Assembly (NCBI GenBank): GCA_035271065.1
Contig: DATESB010000185.1
Coordinates: forward strand, 1 to 13,549
DNA length: 13,549 nucleotides
From: JAAYYM01 sp035271065
GTDB lineage: Bacteria; Bacillota; Clostridia; Lachnospirales; Lachnospiraceae
Direction: 5' to 3'
A program made the position numbers and the translations under genes. Below are positions 1-5,303 of this stretch, piece after piece (the first letter of the stretch is position 1; each line of letters opens with the position of its first letter). The notes under the pieces were generated by a model. The model was given only the letters and a program-made list of their open reading frames with translations. It was not told the DNA's origin and made no database searches.

Positions 1-139
1 AATCAGCAACCTGATACTCAATGTCGTTGTAAGTAAATGTTCCTTCCTTTTTCTCTACTGTTTTTCCCGGCCAATTACCAACATGTTGATGCATTCCTGT
101 CAACGCATTAAACACCGTAGACTTTCCGGAGTTAGGCTG
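1..139 (-). pseudogene. feoB: feoB fragment: Fe(II) transporter G domain, 5' end lost, continues past left edge
   Basis: Read on the minus strand from 139 to 1, the frame gives QPNSGKSTVFNALTG followed by MHQHVGNWPGKTVE and KKEGTFTYNDIEYQVAD. This is the N-terminal GTPase domain of the ferrous-iron permease FeoB: G1 (normally GNPNSGKST) followed by the highly characteristic GNWPGKTVE stretch. The protein imports Fe(II) across the cytoplasmic membrane. No start codon is available. The residue before PNSGKS is Q instead of N, the first P-loop glycine is missing, and an in-frame TGA lies immediately upstream (140-142). Homology therefore begins abruptly at about 136, directly against the end of the neighbouring hydrolase-like gene. 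Only about 10 residues of FeoB are lost, but they include the start and part of the nucleotide-binding loop. The fragment is thus a broken gene or the product of a chimeric assembly. Family identity is very secure; the rest of the gene lies outside the window. Confidence 0.85.
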
Positions 140-515
140 TCATAGTGCGTTCCAACTTCATTCCCATAATGTCTGCCAACACAAAGTCAAAGCGGCATAG
201 ATACTGTGCAAGATCAAAACAATTCTCATCCGTGCAAAGTTTACAAATACCACATTGATGATAATCGTAGCCCAACTCATATGTATCTGTTTGATCCAAA
301 ATGTCAACAATCCAATCATTCTCATATTGCTTCAAATGTGATTCTGCCGACCACTGCTTCCTGCCTGGGAGTTTTTTTGTATCCAGATAGGAATCTGCCG
401 TTCCAAGCGCCTTATGAAACAATTGATTGGCATACAAGCCGTCTTTAAATATTTCACAACATTCTTCTGCAGACATGTTCACAACTCGATACAATGCTAT
501 ATAATAAGCGCCCAT
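132..515 (-). CDS. L-2-amino-thiazoline-4-carboxylate hydrolase-like protein, C-terminally truncated
   Basis: The 127-residue product has the features I associate with the L-2-amino-thiazoline-4-carboxylic acid hydrolase family: an ALYR segment near the start, a Cys-rich centre (CGICKLC at 88-94, then C99 and C107), and an ending that runs into LERTMT. Family members normally continue for about 15 residues past this point with a Gly/Cys-rich tail ending in a CDFR-like motif. Here the homology stops at codon 126, where the DNA switches to feoB; A127 and the TAA stop come from feoB sequence read out of frame. The start is also uncertain. The best ribosome site (GGAG near 560) is about 30 bases upstream of the ATG at 515, and the frame is open back to 540 with no better start codon, so the N-terminus may be short too. 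The metabolic role in this organism is unknown. It lies 35 bases behind the methyltransferase-like gene and may share its transcript. Most likely a decaying or rearranged gene. Confidence 0.6.
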   Translation of the reverse strand: MGAYYIALYRVVNMSAEECCEIFKDGLYANQLFHKALGTADSYLDTKKLPGRKQWSAESHLKQYENDWIVDILDQTDTYELGYDYHQCGICKLCTDENCFDLAQYLCRFDFVLADIMGMKLERTMTA

Positions 516-550
516 GCAATAAGAACACGCTTCATTCTTCGATTTCTCTC

Positions 551-1048
551 CTATTTTCTAAACCACGGAATGCATCGATTGACTTGTCTGCAATACTCCT
601 GATATTGTTCTCCGTACAGCTGATACAGCCATTTTTCTTCTGTATTCTTCATCAGAACGGTCATGGCAAGCCAATATAGTAGAGGCAGTAGTAACAATGC
701 TACATTGTTTGCAATCAGTAACGCTCCACTGCACATCAGCATAATTCCTGAATAACATGGATTTCTGACAATTCCATATATTCCATCGGTGCATAGTTCA
801 TTATGTTCTATGTATCTGTCTATTCGAAACGCTGCCTTGAACCATACAAGGAATCCGCCCAAACAAATGAAAATACCCACGAGTATAAATGGAATTTTTG
901 TACCCTGGAATTTCGCAAAATCAAAAACACCTAGGCAGGATAAAACAATTCCTATAACAGTTAAAGAAATAATTCCAGCCCCATAAAACGGTCCTACGCC
1001 ATATATTGGCAAGTGTTTCTTGTTATCACTTACATACTCATCTTTCAT
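551..1048 (-). CDS. Isoprenylcysteine/phospholipid methyltransferase-like membrane protein
   Basis: The 165-residue integral membrane protein has hydrophobic segments at roughly 22-42, 52-70 and 102-132. The C-terminal half carries the pattern of the ICMT/PEMT-type membrane methyltransferases: DGIYGIVRNPCYSG (88-101, the RNPxYxG SAM-binding loop), then a double Glu in NTEEKWL (135-141), YGEQYQEYC (145-153) and a closing CIPWF. Such enzymes transfer a methyl group from S-adenosylmethionine to a membrane-embedded or lipid-like acceptor; bacterial members rarely have a known substrate. The ATG at 1046-1048 follows a GGGGTGAG ribosome site at about 5 bases. Length is typical for bacterial small ICMT-like proteins. 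The gene lies 59 bases downstream of the six-TM-type membrane protein gene, without a clear terminator between them, so they may be co-transcribed. Family assignment is good; specific substrate is unknown. Confidence 0.8.
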   Translation of the reverse strand: MKDEYVSDNKKHLPIYGVGPFYGAGIISLTVIGIVLSCLGVFDFAKFQGTKIPFILVGIFICLGGFLVWFKAAFRIDRYIEHNELCTDGIYGIVRNPCYSGIMLMCSGALLIANNVALLLLPLLYWLAMTVLMKNTEEKWLYQLYGEQYQEYCRQVNRCIPWFRK

Positions 1049-1107
1049 TTTCTCACCCCATAATCTAACTTAAGTATTCTTCATTATTTTCAGAGAAAAA
1101 TTTCACT

Positions 1108-1758
1108 TTATATGAGCATAAGTGCTAACACACCATACATGGCAAGTCCAAGACTTGCCGCGCAGATACTTGGTGCATCAATAAACAACTTGCATTTCGT
1201 TGCCCTAAAAAGCAGACCTATAACCTGAAAGACCACCGGATTCATGATGACACACCACAGAGGAAGTCCTAGCGACCCATTTACAATCAATACCATAACT
1301 GCAATGGCGGGTATTATCACAAGCATGCTGTATAAAGAATAAAACGGAACGTAAATCTGTCTGAACAAGGAAGATATTACATTTTCTGCAAGCGTAAAAT
1401 CCGCCTTATCCATGATTTTCTGATAAATTGTCGGCATCAGACACAAGAAGGTATGTATCATGAATCCACCCATAGCCCCACACAAAAAAATAATTGTCAG
1501 ACCTGTCGCAAATGCTTTATCTGTCTTTCCAAGCTGCATCATCAATGCAACAAACCCACAGGTATACATTGGCACAGCAAACATTGCAATAATATCCGAC
1601 CAGACAAAACGGAAATGAGCCATATCAGACCACTTACTGTCCATAATTTTCATTTTTCCTAATTTCCGATTGTCCGAACCTTTGAGGTCAAGCAGACAAT
1701 CCGCTACAGCGCATAAAAAGCCGCCTATGATTCCTATTACTGCCAATGTTGATTCCAT
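1108..1758 (-). CDS. Multi-pass membrane protein of unknown function
   Basis: The 216-residue protein consists mostly of hydrophobic segments, at about 5-22, 53-75, 84-108, 138-160, 166-186 and 198-216, consistent with about six transmembrane helices. Conserved-looking polar spots lie between them: DCLLDLKGSDNRKLG (20-34) after helix 1, a MNP motif at 172-174 and DAPSICAASLG (194-204) before the last helix. No catalytic motif is recognised. The layout recalls a family of uncharacterised clostridial membrane proteins (possibly the DUF6796 group, from memory and not verified). The ATG at 1756-1758 is preceded by a strong GGGGGAG ribosome site, and a promoter with an overlapping palindrome lies just upstream. 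It is the first gene of a possible transcript running on into the methyltransferase-like gene. Function cannot be assigned. Confidence 0.7.
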   Translation of the reverse strand: MESTLAVIGIIGGFLCAVADCLLDLKGSDNRKLGKMKIMDSKWSDMAHFRFVWSDIIAMFAVPMYTCGFVALMMQLGKTDKAFATGLTIIFLCGAMGGFMIHTFLCLMPTIYQKIMDKADFTLAENVISSLFRQIYVPFYSLYSMLVIIPAIAVMVLIVNGSLGLPLWCVIMNPVVFQVIGLLFRATKCKLFIDAPSICAASLGLAMYGVLALMLI

Positions 1759-1775
1759 TTTTTCTCCCCCTTCTC

Positions 1776-1791
1776 GTTAGTTATGACTAAC
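1776..1791. promoter_or_regulatory. Palindrome GTTAGT-4-ACTAAC, possible operator
   Basis: A perfect 6+4+6 inverted repeat (GTTAGT, spacer TATG, ACTAAC) lies between the -10 element and the ribosome site of the membrane-protein gene at 1758. A dyad in this position is typical of operators bound by dimeric repressors such as MarR-type regulators, which would block initiation. No regulator gene is adjacent, so the identity of the binding protein is unknown. It is too short and AT-rich to act as a terminator. Confidence 0.4.
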
Positions 1792-1794
1792 CAT

Positions 1795-1822
1795 ATTATA
1801 GCACACAATTCGGAAAATGCAA
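1795..1822 (-). promoter_or_regulatory. Putative promoter for the membrane-protein gene
   Basis: On the minus strand there is a perfect TATAAT (-10, at 1795-1800), with a weak -35 candidate TTGCAT about 16 bases upstream. The distance from the -10 to the ATG at 1758 is about 36 bases, and the dyad at 1776-1791 sits just downstream of the -10. The -10 is clear; the -35 is poor, which would fit a regulated promoter. Confidence 0.4.
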
Positions 1823-1850
1823 TATGAATATTAATATTACTCCGTCATCT

Positions 1851-2054
1851 TTATTGGATGCCTTTAAGCGTATAGCCTGCAGCTTCAATTGCTGCTTTGT
1901 ATTCTGATTCCGATACTTCACGTTCTTCCGTGACAACCGCAGTACCTGCTTTTTGATCCACCACTGCAGATACGCCTTCCATTGCATTCAGTGCATCTGT
2001 CACGTGCGCTTGACAATGTGCACACATCATTCCTTCAATCAATAATGTTCTCAT
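1851..2054 (-). CDS. copZ: CopZ-like copper chaperone (heavy-metal-associated domain)
   Basis: This 67-residue protein is a single heavy-metal-associated (HMA) domain, the usual size for CopZ. The metal site is MMCAHC, with Cys11 and Cys14 binding Cu(I), near the N-terminus after the first beta strand (TLLIEG). The rest shows the expected ferredoxin-like pattern with DALNAMEGVSAVVD, AVVTEE and AAIEAAGYTL. It would carry Cu(I) in the cytoplasm, normally to a CopA-type P-type ATPase. Neither copA nor csoR lies in the window, so this is a stand-alone chaperone gene here. The start is well set: ATG at 2052-2054 follows an AGGAGG ribosome site at 7 bases and a strong promoter. A mercury- or other-metal-binding role is possible, since the domain alone does not fix the metal. 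The true partner is unknown. Confidence 0.85.
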   Translation of the reverse strand: MRTLLIEGMMCAHCQAHVTDALNAMEGVSAVVDQKAGTAVVTEEREVSESEYKAAIEAAGYTLKGIQ

Positions 2055-2092
2055 GTTTTTTCCTCCTGAATTGAATTTAATTTTATAGGATT

Positions 2093-2120
2093 ATTATATC
2101 CTCCTATGGGCATCTGTCAA
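2093..2120 (-). promoter_or_regulatory. Strong copZ promoter with overlapping dyads
   Basis: On the minus strand, TTGACA (2115-2120) and TATAAT (2093-2098) are separated by 16 bases and lie about 40 bases upstream of the copZ ATG. Both hexamers are perfect consensus. The spacer and -10 overlap inverted repeats: AGGAT (2087-2091) with ATCCT (2098-2102), and ATAGGA (2085-2090) with TCCTAT (2102-2107). The spacer sequence CCCATAGGAGGATAT also resembles the CCC...GGG-type sites of the copper-responsive repressor CsoR, which usually lie between -35 and -10. Promoter assignment is strong; the regulator is inferred. Confidence 0.75.
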
Positions 2121-2121
2121 T

Positions 2122-2220
2122 TTACTTTGTTGCAAGTTCCTTGTAAGTACGCATAATCACGATGGTCGAAATCACGAAAGTCAGAATATCGGATACCGGC
2201 ATAGAATACAGCACCTCCAG
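2122..2220 (-). pseudogene. Remnant of a MATE-family efflux pump (C-terminus only)
   Basis: Read on the minus strand, the frame ending in TAA at 2122-2124 encodes LEVLYSMPVSDILTFVIS followed by TIVIMRTYKELATK. This is the pattern of the last transmembrane helix and cytoplasmic tail of MATE (multidrug and toxic-compound extrusion) proteins, whose C-termini typically read GVLYS.PvsDilTF followed by a hydrophobic helix and a basic end. Upstream codons (to about 2256, after an in-frame TAA at 2257-2259) do not resemble a MATE protein, so the break lies near 2218. There is no start codon or ribosome site for this piece. It lies immediately upstream of the copZ -35 element. Best explained as the 3' relic of a deleted pump gene. 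The identification rests on pattern recognition over about 33 residues, so it is moderate. Confidence 0.55.
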
Positions 2221-2284
2221 AGAAACCGCAGAGTCCGTTTTACAGTCTTCATTTGTTTATTCGACAAGAATTTCATTTGTTTTC

Positions 2285-2313
2285 TTGCTATATACTGCCA
2301 AAACCGATATAAT
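2285..2313 (+). promoter_or_regulatory. Promoter of the CheX-like/CheY-like unit
   Basis: TTGCTA (2285-2290), a 17-base spacer and a perfect TATAAT (2308-2313) lie 35 bases before the ATG at 2348. The ribosome site AAAGGAG follows at about 2332-2338. This promoter fixes the true start at 2348 and rules out the upstream extension to 2162, which would put the promoter inside the gene. Confidence 0.7.
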
Positions 2314-2347
2314 AGTATCAAATAACACACAAAAAGGAGCCGATGCT

Positions 2348-3241
2348 ATGTTTGATCGAATATTTGCCAACTATTTAGTAGAATCAGGTAAACTGACTGA
2401 GCAGAATTTAAAGACCGTTTTCTCAAGTCAGGAAGAAAAGCGGGTACGACTTGGTGTCATTGCCGTTTCCGAGAAGTTAATGACCATCGAACAGGTTGAA
2501 GAAGTAAACAAGCTACAATCCATGTGCGACAAGCGTTTCGGAGATATCGCCGTAGAAAAAGGTTATCTGACCGACGAACAAATCAATCGTCTTCTACAAT
2601 TGCAGGGCAATGCTCTTCTTGCACTCATTCAGTCAACTGTAGATGGCGGTTACATGAGCATGGAGATGATAGATGAAGCATTGTTAAGTTTCCAAAAGGA
2701 AAACAACTATACATTAATGAATATGGAAGATTTGAAGAGTGGTGATATTGACCGTATTGTCCCCATTTATGTATATGAGCAACCGGAACTTCTGCAGGAG
2801 TTATGCGGTGTCATGGTTCGTTCCGTCAATCGTTTGGTAGACTATCACATATCTATCAAAAAGCCATATTGCATCACAAACTATTCCTTCGACCAATTCT
2901 GTATGCAGGAATTGCGTGGCGCACACAGCATTTTCACCACCCTATCAGGTTCTGCAAGCACTATGAAGCATGCCGCAATTGGATTTGCCGGCGAAAGATA
3001 TATTGAAAATGACGAAGACGCTTTGGATGCATTAAGTGAATTTATCAACTGTGTAAACGGTCTCTTTGCAACCGAATTGAGCAAGCGAGATATTTCCGTA
3101 GATATGGAAATTCCGTATTATCAGACAACACCCGGAGAAATCAATGCCGATGTTCTTCTTTGTCTCCCCATTATCATCAGCGGAAACGAAATGAACCTCG
3201 TTGCAGCATTAGATCAAACATACACATTGAAAAAGGAGTAA
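2348..3241 (+). CDS. CheX-like phosphatase-domain protein with four N-terminal helical repeats
   Basis: The 297-residue cytoplasmic protein has two parts. Residues 6-116 hold four 29-residue helical repeats (starting at 6, 35, 64 and about 93) with pattern [LF]GxIAVxxGxLTxEQ...LxxxQ, as in LGVIAVSEKLMTIEQ and FGDIAVEKGYLTDEQ; they resemble the N-terminal helical modules of GspE/PilB-type ATPases. Residues about 145-290 resemble CheX/CheC phosphatases. The motif DALSEFINCVNG (227-238) supplies the ExxN pair (Glu231, Asn234) that in this family dephosphorylates phospho-CheY. The start is ATG 2348, with an AAAGGAG ribosome site and a promoter upstream; the open frame back to 2162 has neither. 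A CheY-like receiver follows 5 bases later and is its probable substrate. No chemoreceptor or CheA is present, so the pathway may be non-chemotactic. Domain assignment is good; exact role is unknown. Confidence 0.75.
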   Translation: MFDRIFANYLVESGKLTEQNLKTVFSSQEEKRVRLGVIAVSEKLMTIEQVEEVNKLQSMCDKRFGDIAVEKGYLTDEQINRLLQLQGNALLALIQSTVDGGYMSMEMIDEALLSFQKENNYTLMNMEDLKSGDIDRIVPIYVYEQPELLQELCGVMVRSVNRLVDYHISIKKPYCITNYSFDQFCMQELRGAHSIFTTLSGSASTMKHAAIGFAGERYIENDEDALDALSEFINCVNGLFATELSKRDISVDMEIPYYQTTPGEINADVLLCLPIIISGNEMNLVAALDQTYTLKKE

Positions 3242-3246
3242 GAAAA

Positions 3247-3606
3247 ATGGCCAAGATATTAATTGTTGATGACTCAAAAGTATTCAGAAAGATTTTACAT
3301 ACAACACTGGAAGAGAACGGTCACACCATCATTGCAGAAGCAGGTAATGGCGAAGAGGCCCTCTCTATTCTGGAAAAGGAGTCAGCAGATTTAGTTACAC
3401 TTGATATAACAATGCCCATCATGGATGGCTTGGATGCTCTGAAAAATATTCATGAAAAATACCCGGCTACCAAAATAGTCATGGTAAGTGCTGCCGGGCA
3501 AAAAGATAAGGTAATGGATGCTTTGAAAAGCGGCGCCAGTGATTTCTTACAGAAGCCACTGGAACCTGAAGAAGTAATCAAAGTAATCAATCGTCTGGTG
3601 TCTTAA
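3247..3606 (+). CDS. CheY-like single-domain response regulator
   Basis: This 119-residue protein is a stand-alone receiver domain with no output domain. The acidic pair Asp8-Asp9 (ILIVDDS), phospho-acceptor Asp53 (LVTLDITMP), Ser81 (MVSAAG) and Lys103 (LQKPLEP) are all in place, so it should be phosphorylated and switch normally. DGLDALK and SGASDFLQKP are the usual receiver motifs. The ATG at 3247 is set by an AAGGAG ribosome site that lies inside the last codons of the preceding gene; the longer open frame starting at 3160 would overlap that gene by 80 bases. The 5-base gap indicates co-expression with the CheX-like protein, its likely phosphatase. The closest match is the CheY class of Firmicutes, but the kinase and target are not visible here. 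The stop codon is 7 bases from the convergent HD-domain gene. Confidence 0.9.
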   Translation: MAKILIVDDSKVFRKILHTTLEENGHTIIAEAGNGEEALSILEKESADLVTLDITMPIMDGLDALKNIHEKYPATKIVMVSAAGQKDKVMDALKSGASDFLQKPLEPEEVIKVINRLVS

Positions 3607-3613
3607 CCTATCA

Positions 3614-4210
3614 TCAGGATTGAATTTTTCCATTTTCGATATTCGGTTTCAAAATAGTATCATAAACATAATTCCACAGTACCTCTGAACCTTCCGGTGT
3701 TTCTTTGTTTCTGCCGAGTATTTGTTCAGAGGTTACTTTATGCTCTTTCCAGCTGATTCCGCCGGATGCAGCATTTAAAACCGTCGGCTGAACCCTGTCC
3801 ATGGTACGGGCAAATCTGGCTTCCGGTGTGTCTCCGGATTCAAATTCTTCCCACAAATCATTCATTTTCTTTTGTTGGTCTTCAGGCAGCATACCGAATA
3901 TTCTGGCCGCCGCTTTTTCTTCACGCGCACGCTGTGTTTTCTGCCCTTCTGTATCATAAGCATAAGTATCACCGGCATCAATTTCTACAATGTCATGAAT
4001 GAGCAACATGGTAACCGTTTTCAGAACATCAATCGGTTCATTTGCATATTCACTGAGCAATATGGTCATAAGCGCCATATGCCACGCATGCTCTGCATCA
4101 TTCTCTCTCCGACTTCCGTCTGTCAAATAGTTCTGTCTTACAATTTTCTTTTCCTGATCTATCTCTCTGAAGAAATCAAACAGCTGATTTAATCTTTCAT
4201 TTTGTTCCAT
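3614..4210 (-). CDS. HD-domain hydrolase, YfbR-like 5'-deoxynucleotidase family
   Basis: The 198-residue soluble protein belongs to the HD superfamily of metal-dependent phosphohydrolases (HD_3/HDDC2-YfbR type). The metal-binding set is visible: His41 in NDAEHAWHM, the His72-Asp73 pair in LLIHDIVEIDAGD with Glu76 and Asp78 following, and Asp138 in ARTMDRVQP. Related YfbR-like enzymes remove the 5' phosphate of deoxynucleoside monophosphates, so a role in nucleotide turnover is likely. Length fits the family. The ATG at 4208-4210 follows an AAAGGAG ribosome site. The gene starts 11 bases after the end of pyrF and is very probably co-transcribed with it, which supports a nucleotide role. Substrate specificity cannot be read from the sequence. 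No terminator is visible between it and the convergent CheY-like gene. Confidence 0.8.
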   Translation of the reverse strand: MEQNERLNQLFDFFREIDQEKKIVRQNYLTDGSRRENDAEHAWHMALMTILLSEYANEPIDVLKTVTMLLIHDIVEIDAGDTYAYDTEGQKTQRAREEKAAARIFGMLPEDQQKKMNDLWEEFESGDTPEARFARTMDRVQPTVLNAASGGISWKEHKVTSEQILGRNKETPEGSEVLWNYVYDTILKPNIENGKIQS

Positions 4211-4221
4211 GAAATTCTCCT

Positions 4222-5154
4222 TTATGCTCTGCCTAGTGCTTGTGCAATATCCGCTACCATATCCAAAACTGCCTGTCGAGAAGCTTCTGCATATCGCTCA
4301 GCCCCAAACTCGGCATACTGCTCCGCTTTATATGCTGCAATAATACCTCTGGAAGAATTGATAATCGCGCCAAGTCCGTCTGCATTGAAGAAATGTGTTA
4401 AATCTTTGCCACGTCCGCCTTGTGCACCATATCCCGGTACTAAGATATAACTTTTTGGCATCATTTTACGAATTGCTTTCCCCTGTTCAGGATAAGTTGC
4501 TCCCACAACGACACCTATATAACTATAGGGATACTTCGTGCTCATATGCTGCTCGCCCCATTCAACAATCTTACTTGCAACATGCTCATATAACGGAACA
4601 CCGTCAATTAACTTATCTTGAAATTCTCCGCTGCTGGGATTTGATGTTTTGGCAAGAATGAACAAACCCTTTTTCTCTTCTTTACACACCTCAATAAAAG
4701 GATTAATCCCGTCAGAGCCAAGATACGGATTCACTGTTGCAAAATCCTCATCAAAAACCGATATTTTCTGATTGCCTACCGAAACCTTCCCCAGATGTCC
4801 AACTGCATATGCTGCTGAAGTAGAACCAATATCACCTCTTTTAACATCTCCGATAACGACCAAGCCTTTTTCTTTACAGTACTTCACCGTCTTGTCAAAT
4901 GCCGCTAATCCGGGAATTCCAAACTGCTCATACATGGCTATCTGTGGTTTAACAGCGGGTATCAAATCATAAGTTGCATCAATAATTCCTTTGTTATACT
5001 GCCATACTGCCTCTGCTGCACCCTCAAGTGTTTCTCCGAATTCTTCATATGCTTTCGATAAAATATGCGCCGGTATATAGGAAAGCATCGGGTCCAATCC
5101 TACCACTACAGGCGCATTCGTCCTTTGAATATTCTCAATCAGTCGATCAATCAT
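4222..5154 (-). CDS. pyrF: Orotidine 5'-phosphate decarboxylase (subfamily 2)
   Basis: PyrF converts orotidine 5'-phosphate to UMP, the last step of de novo pyrimidine synthesis in the cytoplasm. The 310-residue length marks the longer subfamily 2. Visible motifs are VVGLDPML (18-24), Lys69 in AVKPQIA, the catalytic Asp-Lys-Asp set in GDVKRGDIGSTS (102-113), the phosphate-loop region VPGYGAQGG (239-247) and NSSRGI (266-271). The ATG at 5152-5154 has an AGGAG ribosome site (around 5163) about 7-8 bases upstream. No other pyr gene is in the window, so it is separated from the rest of the pathway. It is followed at 11 bases by the HD-domain nucleotidase-like gene. The 149-base leader between nrdD and pyrF holds two hairpins (5193-5222 and 5224-5248). 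I saw no recognisable PyrR-binding sequence. Identification is very secure. Confidence 0.95.
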   Translation of the reverse strand: MIDRLIENIQRTNAPVVVGLDPMLSYIPAHILSKAYEEFGETLEGAAEAVWQYNKGIIDATYDLIPAVKPQIAMYEQFGIPGLAAFDKTVKYCKEKGLVVIGDVKRGDIGSTSAAYAVGHLGKVSVGNQKISVFDEDFATVNPYLGSDGINPFIEVCKEEKKGLFILAKTSNPSSGEFQDKLIDGVPLYEHVASKIVEWGEQHMSTKYPYSYIGVVVGATYPEQGKAIRKMMPKSYILVPGYGAQGGRGKDLTHFFNADGLGAIINSSRGIIAAYKAEQYAEFGAERYAEASRQAVLDMVADIAQALGRA

Positions 5155-5192
5155 GTAAATCTCCTTCCTATTACTTTATCCTTAGAGTGAAA

Positions 5193-5222
5193 GGAAAGGA
5201 ATGCAGTTACGCATTCCCTTCC
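5193..5222 (-). terminator. Hairpin between nrdD and pyrF, possible terminator or leader element
   Basis: On the minus strand GGAAGGGAATGC pairs with GCATTCCTTTCC around the 6-base loop GTAACT: a 12-bp stem with one G-U pair, which becomes an A-C mismatch on the plus strand. It lies about 80 bases after the nrdD stop and about 40 before the pyrF start. It is followed only by a short UUU run, so it is a weak intrinsic terminator at best. A regulatory leader hairpin or mRNA processing site is equally possible. Confidence 0.4.
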
Positions 5223-5223
5223 G

Positions 5224-5248
5224 GTCGGTGTCATATTATGGTACCGAC
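5224..5248. repeat. Second inverted repeat in the nrdD-pyrF gap
   Basis: GTCGGT (5224-5229) pairs with ACCGAC (5243-5248), and CAT/ATG pairs inside around an ATT loop. On the plus strand the two inner mismatched positions become G-U pairs, giving an 11-bp stem; on the minus strand they are mismatches. It stands directly next to the 5193-5222 hairpin. Its function is unknown. Confidence 0.35.
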
Positions 5249-5303
5249 TTATATTTAAAAACTTCCCTCATCAAAAAGTTTATAAATCTGTATTCTACTG
5301 CTT

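Noticed and set aside
500..535. Tiny minus-strand frame MKRVLIAWALII between the methyltransferase-like and hydrolase-like genes
   Set aside because: Twelve codons only and ended by TAG. It does have an ATG at a loose distance from GGAG, but it is more likely chance or a relic of the original hydrolase start.
1796..1987. 63-codon minus-strand frame overlapping copZ
   Set aside because: It is a shadow of copZ in another frame; its composition (rich in K, R, Q, N) and lack of a ribosome site do not support a gene.
2162..2347. 62-codon N-terminal extension of the CheX-like gene
   Set aside because: It contains the promoter (2285-2313), has no ribosome site, and overlaps the MATE remnant on the other strand. 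The ATG at 2348 has an AAAGGAG site.
3160..3246. 29-codon extension of the CheY-like gene
   Set aside because: It overlaps the end of the CheX-like gene in another frame and does not resemble a receiver domain; the ATG at 3247 has a good ribosome site.
3600..3660. Bidirectional terminator between the CheY-like and HD-domain genes
   Set aside because: The stops are only 7 bases apart and no stable GC-rich stem with a T-run is visible.
5155..5303. PyrR-binding attenuator for pyrF
   Set aside because: No sequence like the conserved PyrR-binding loop was found in the leader.
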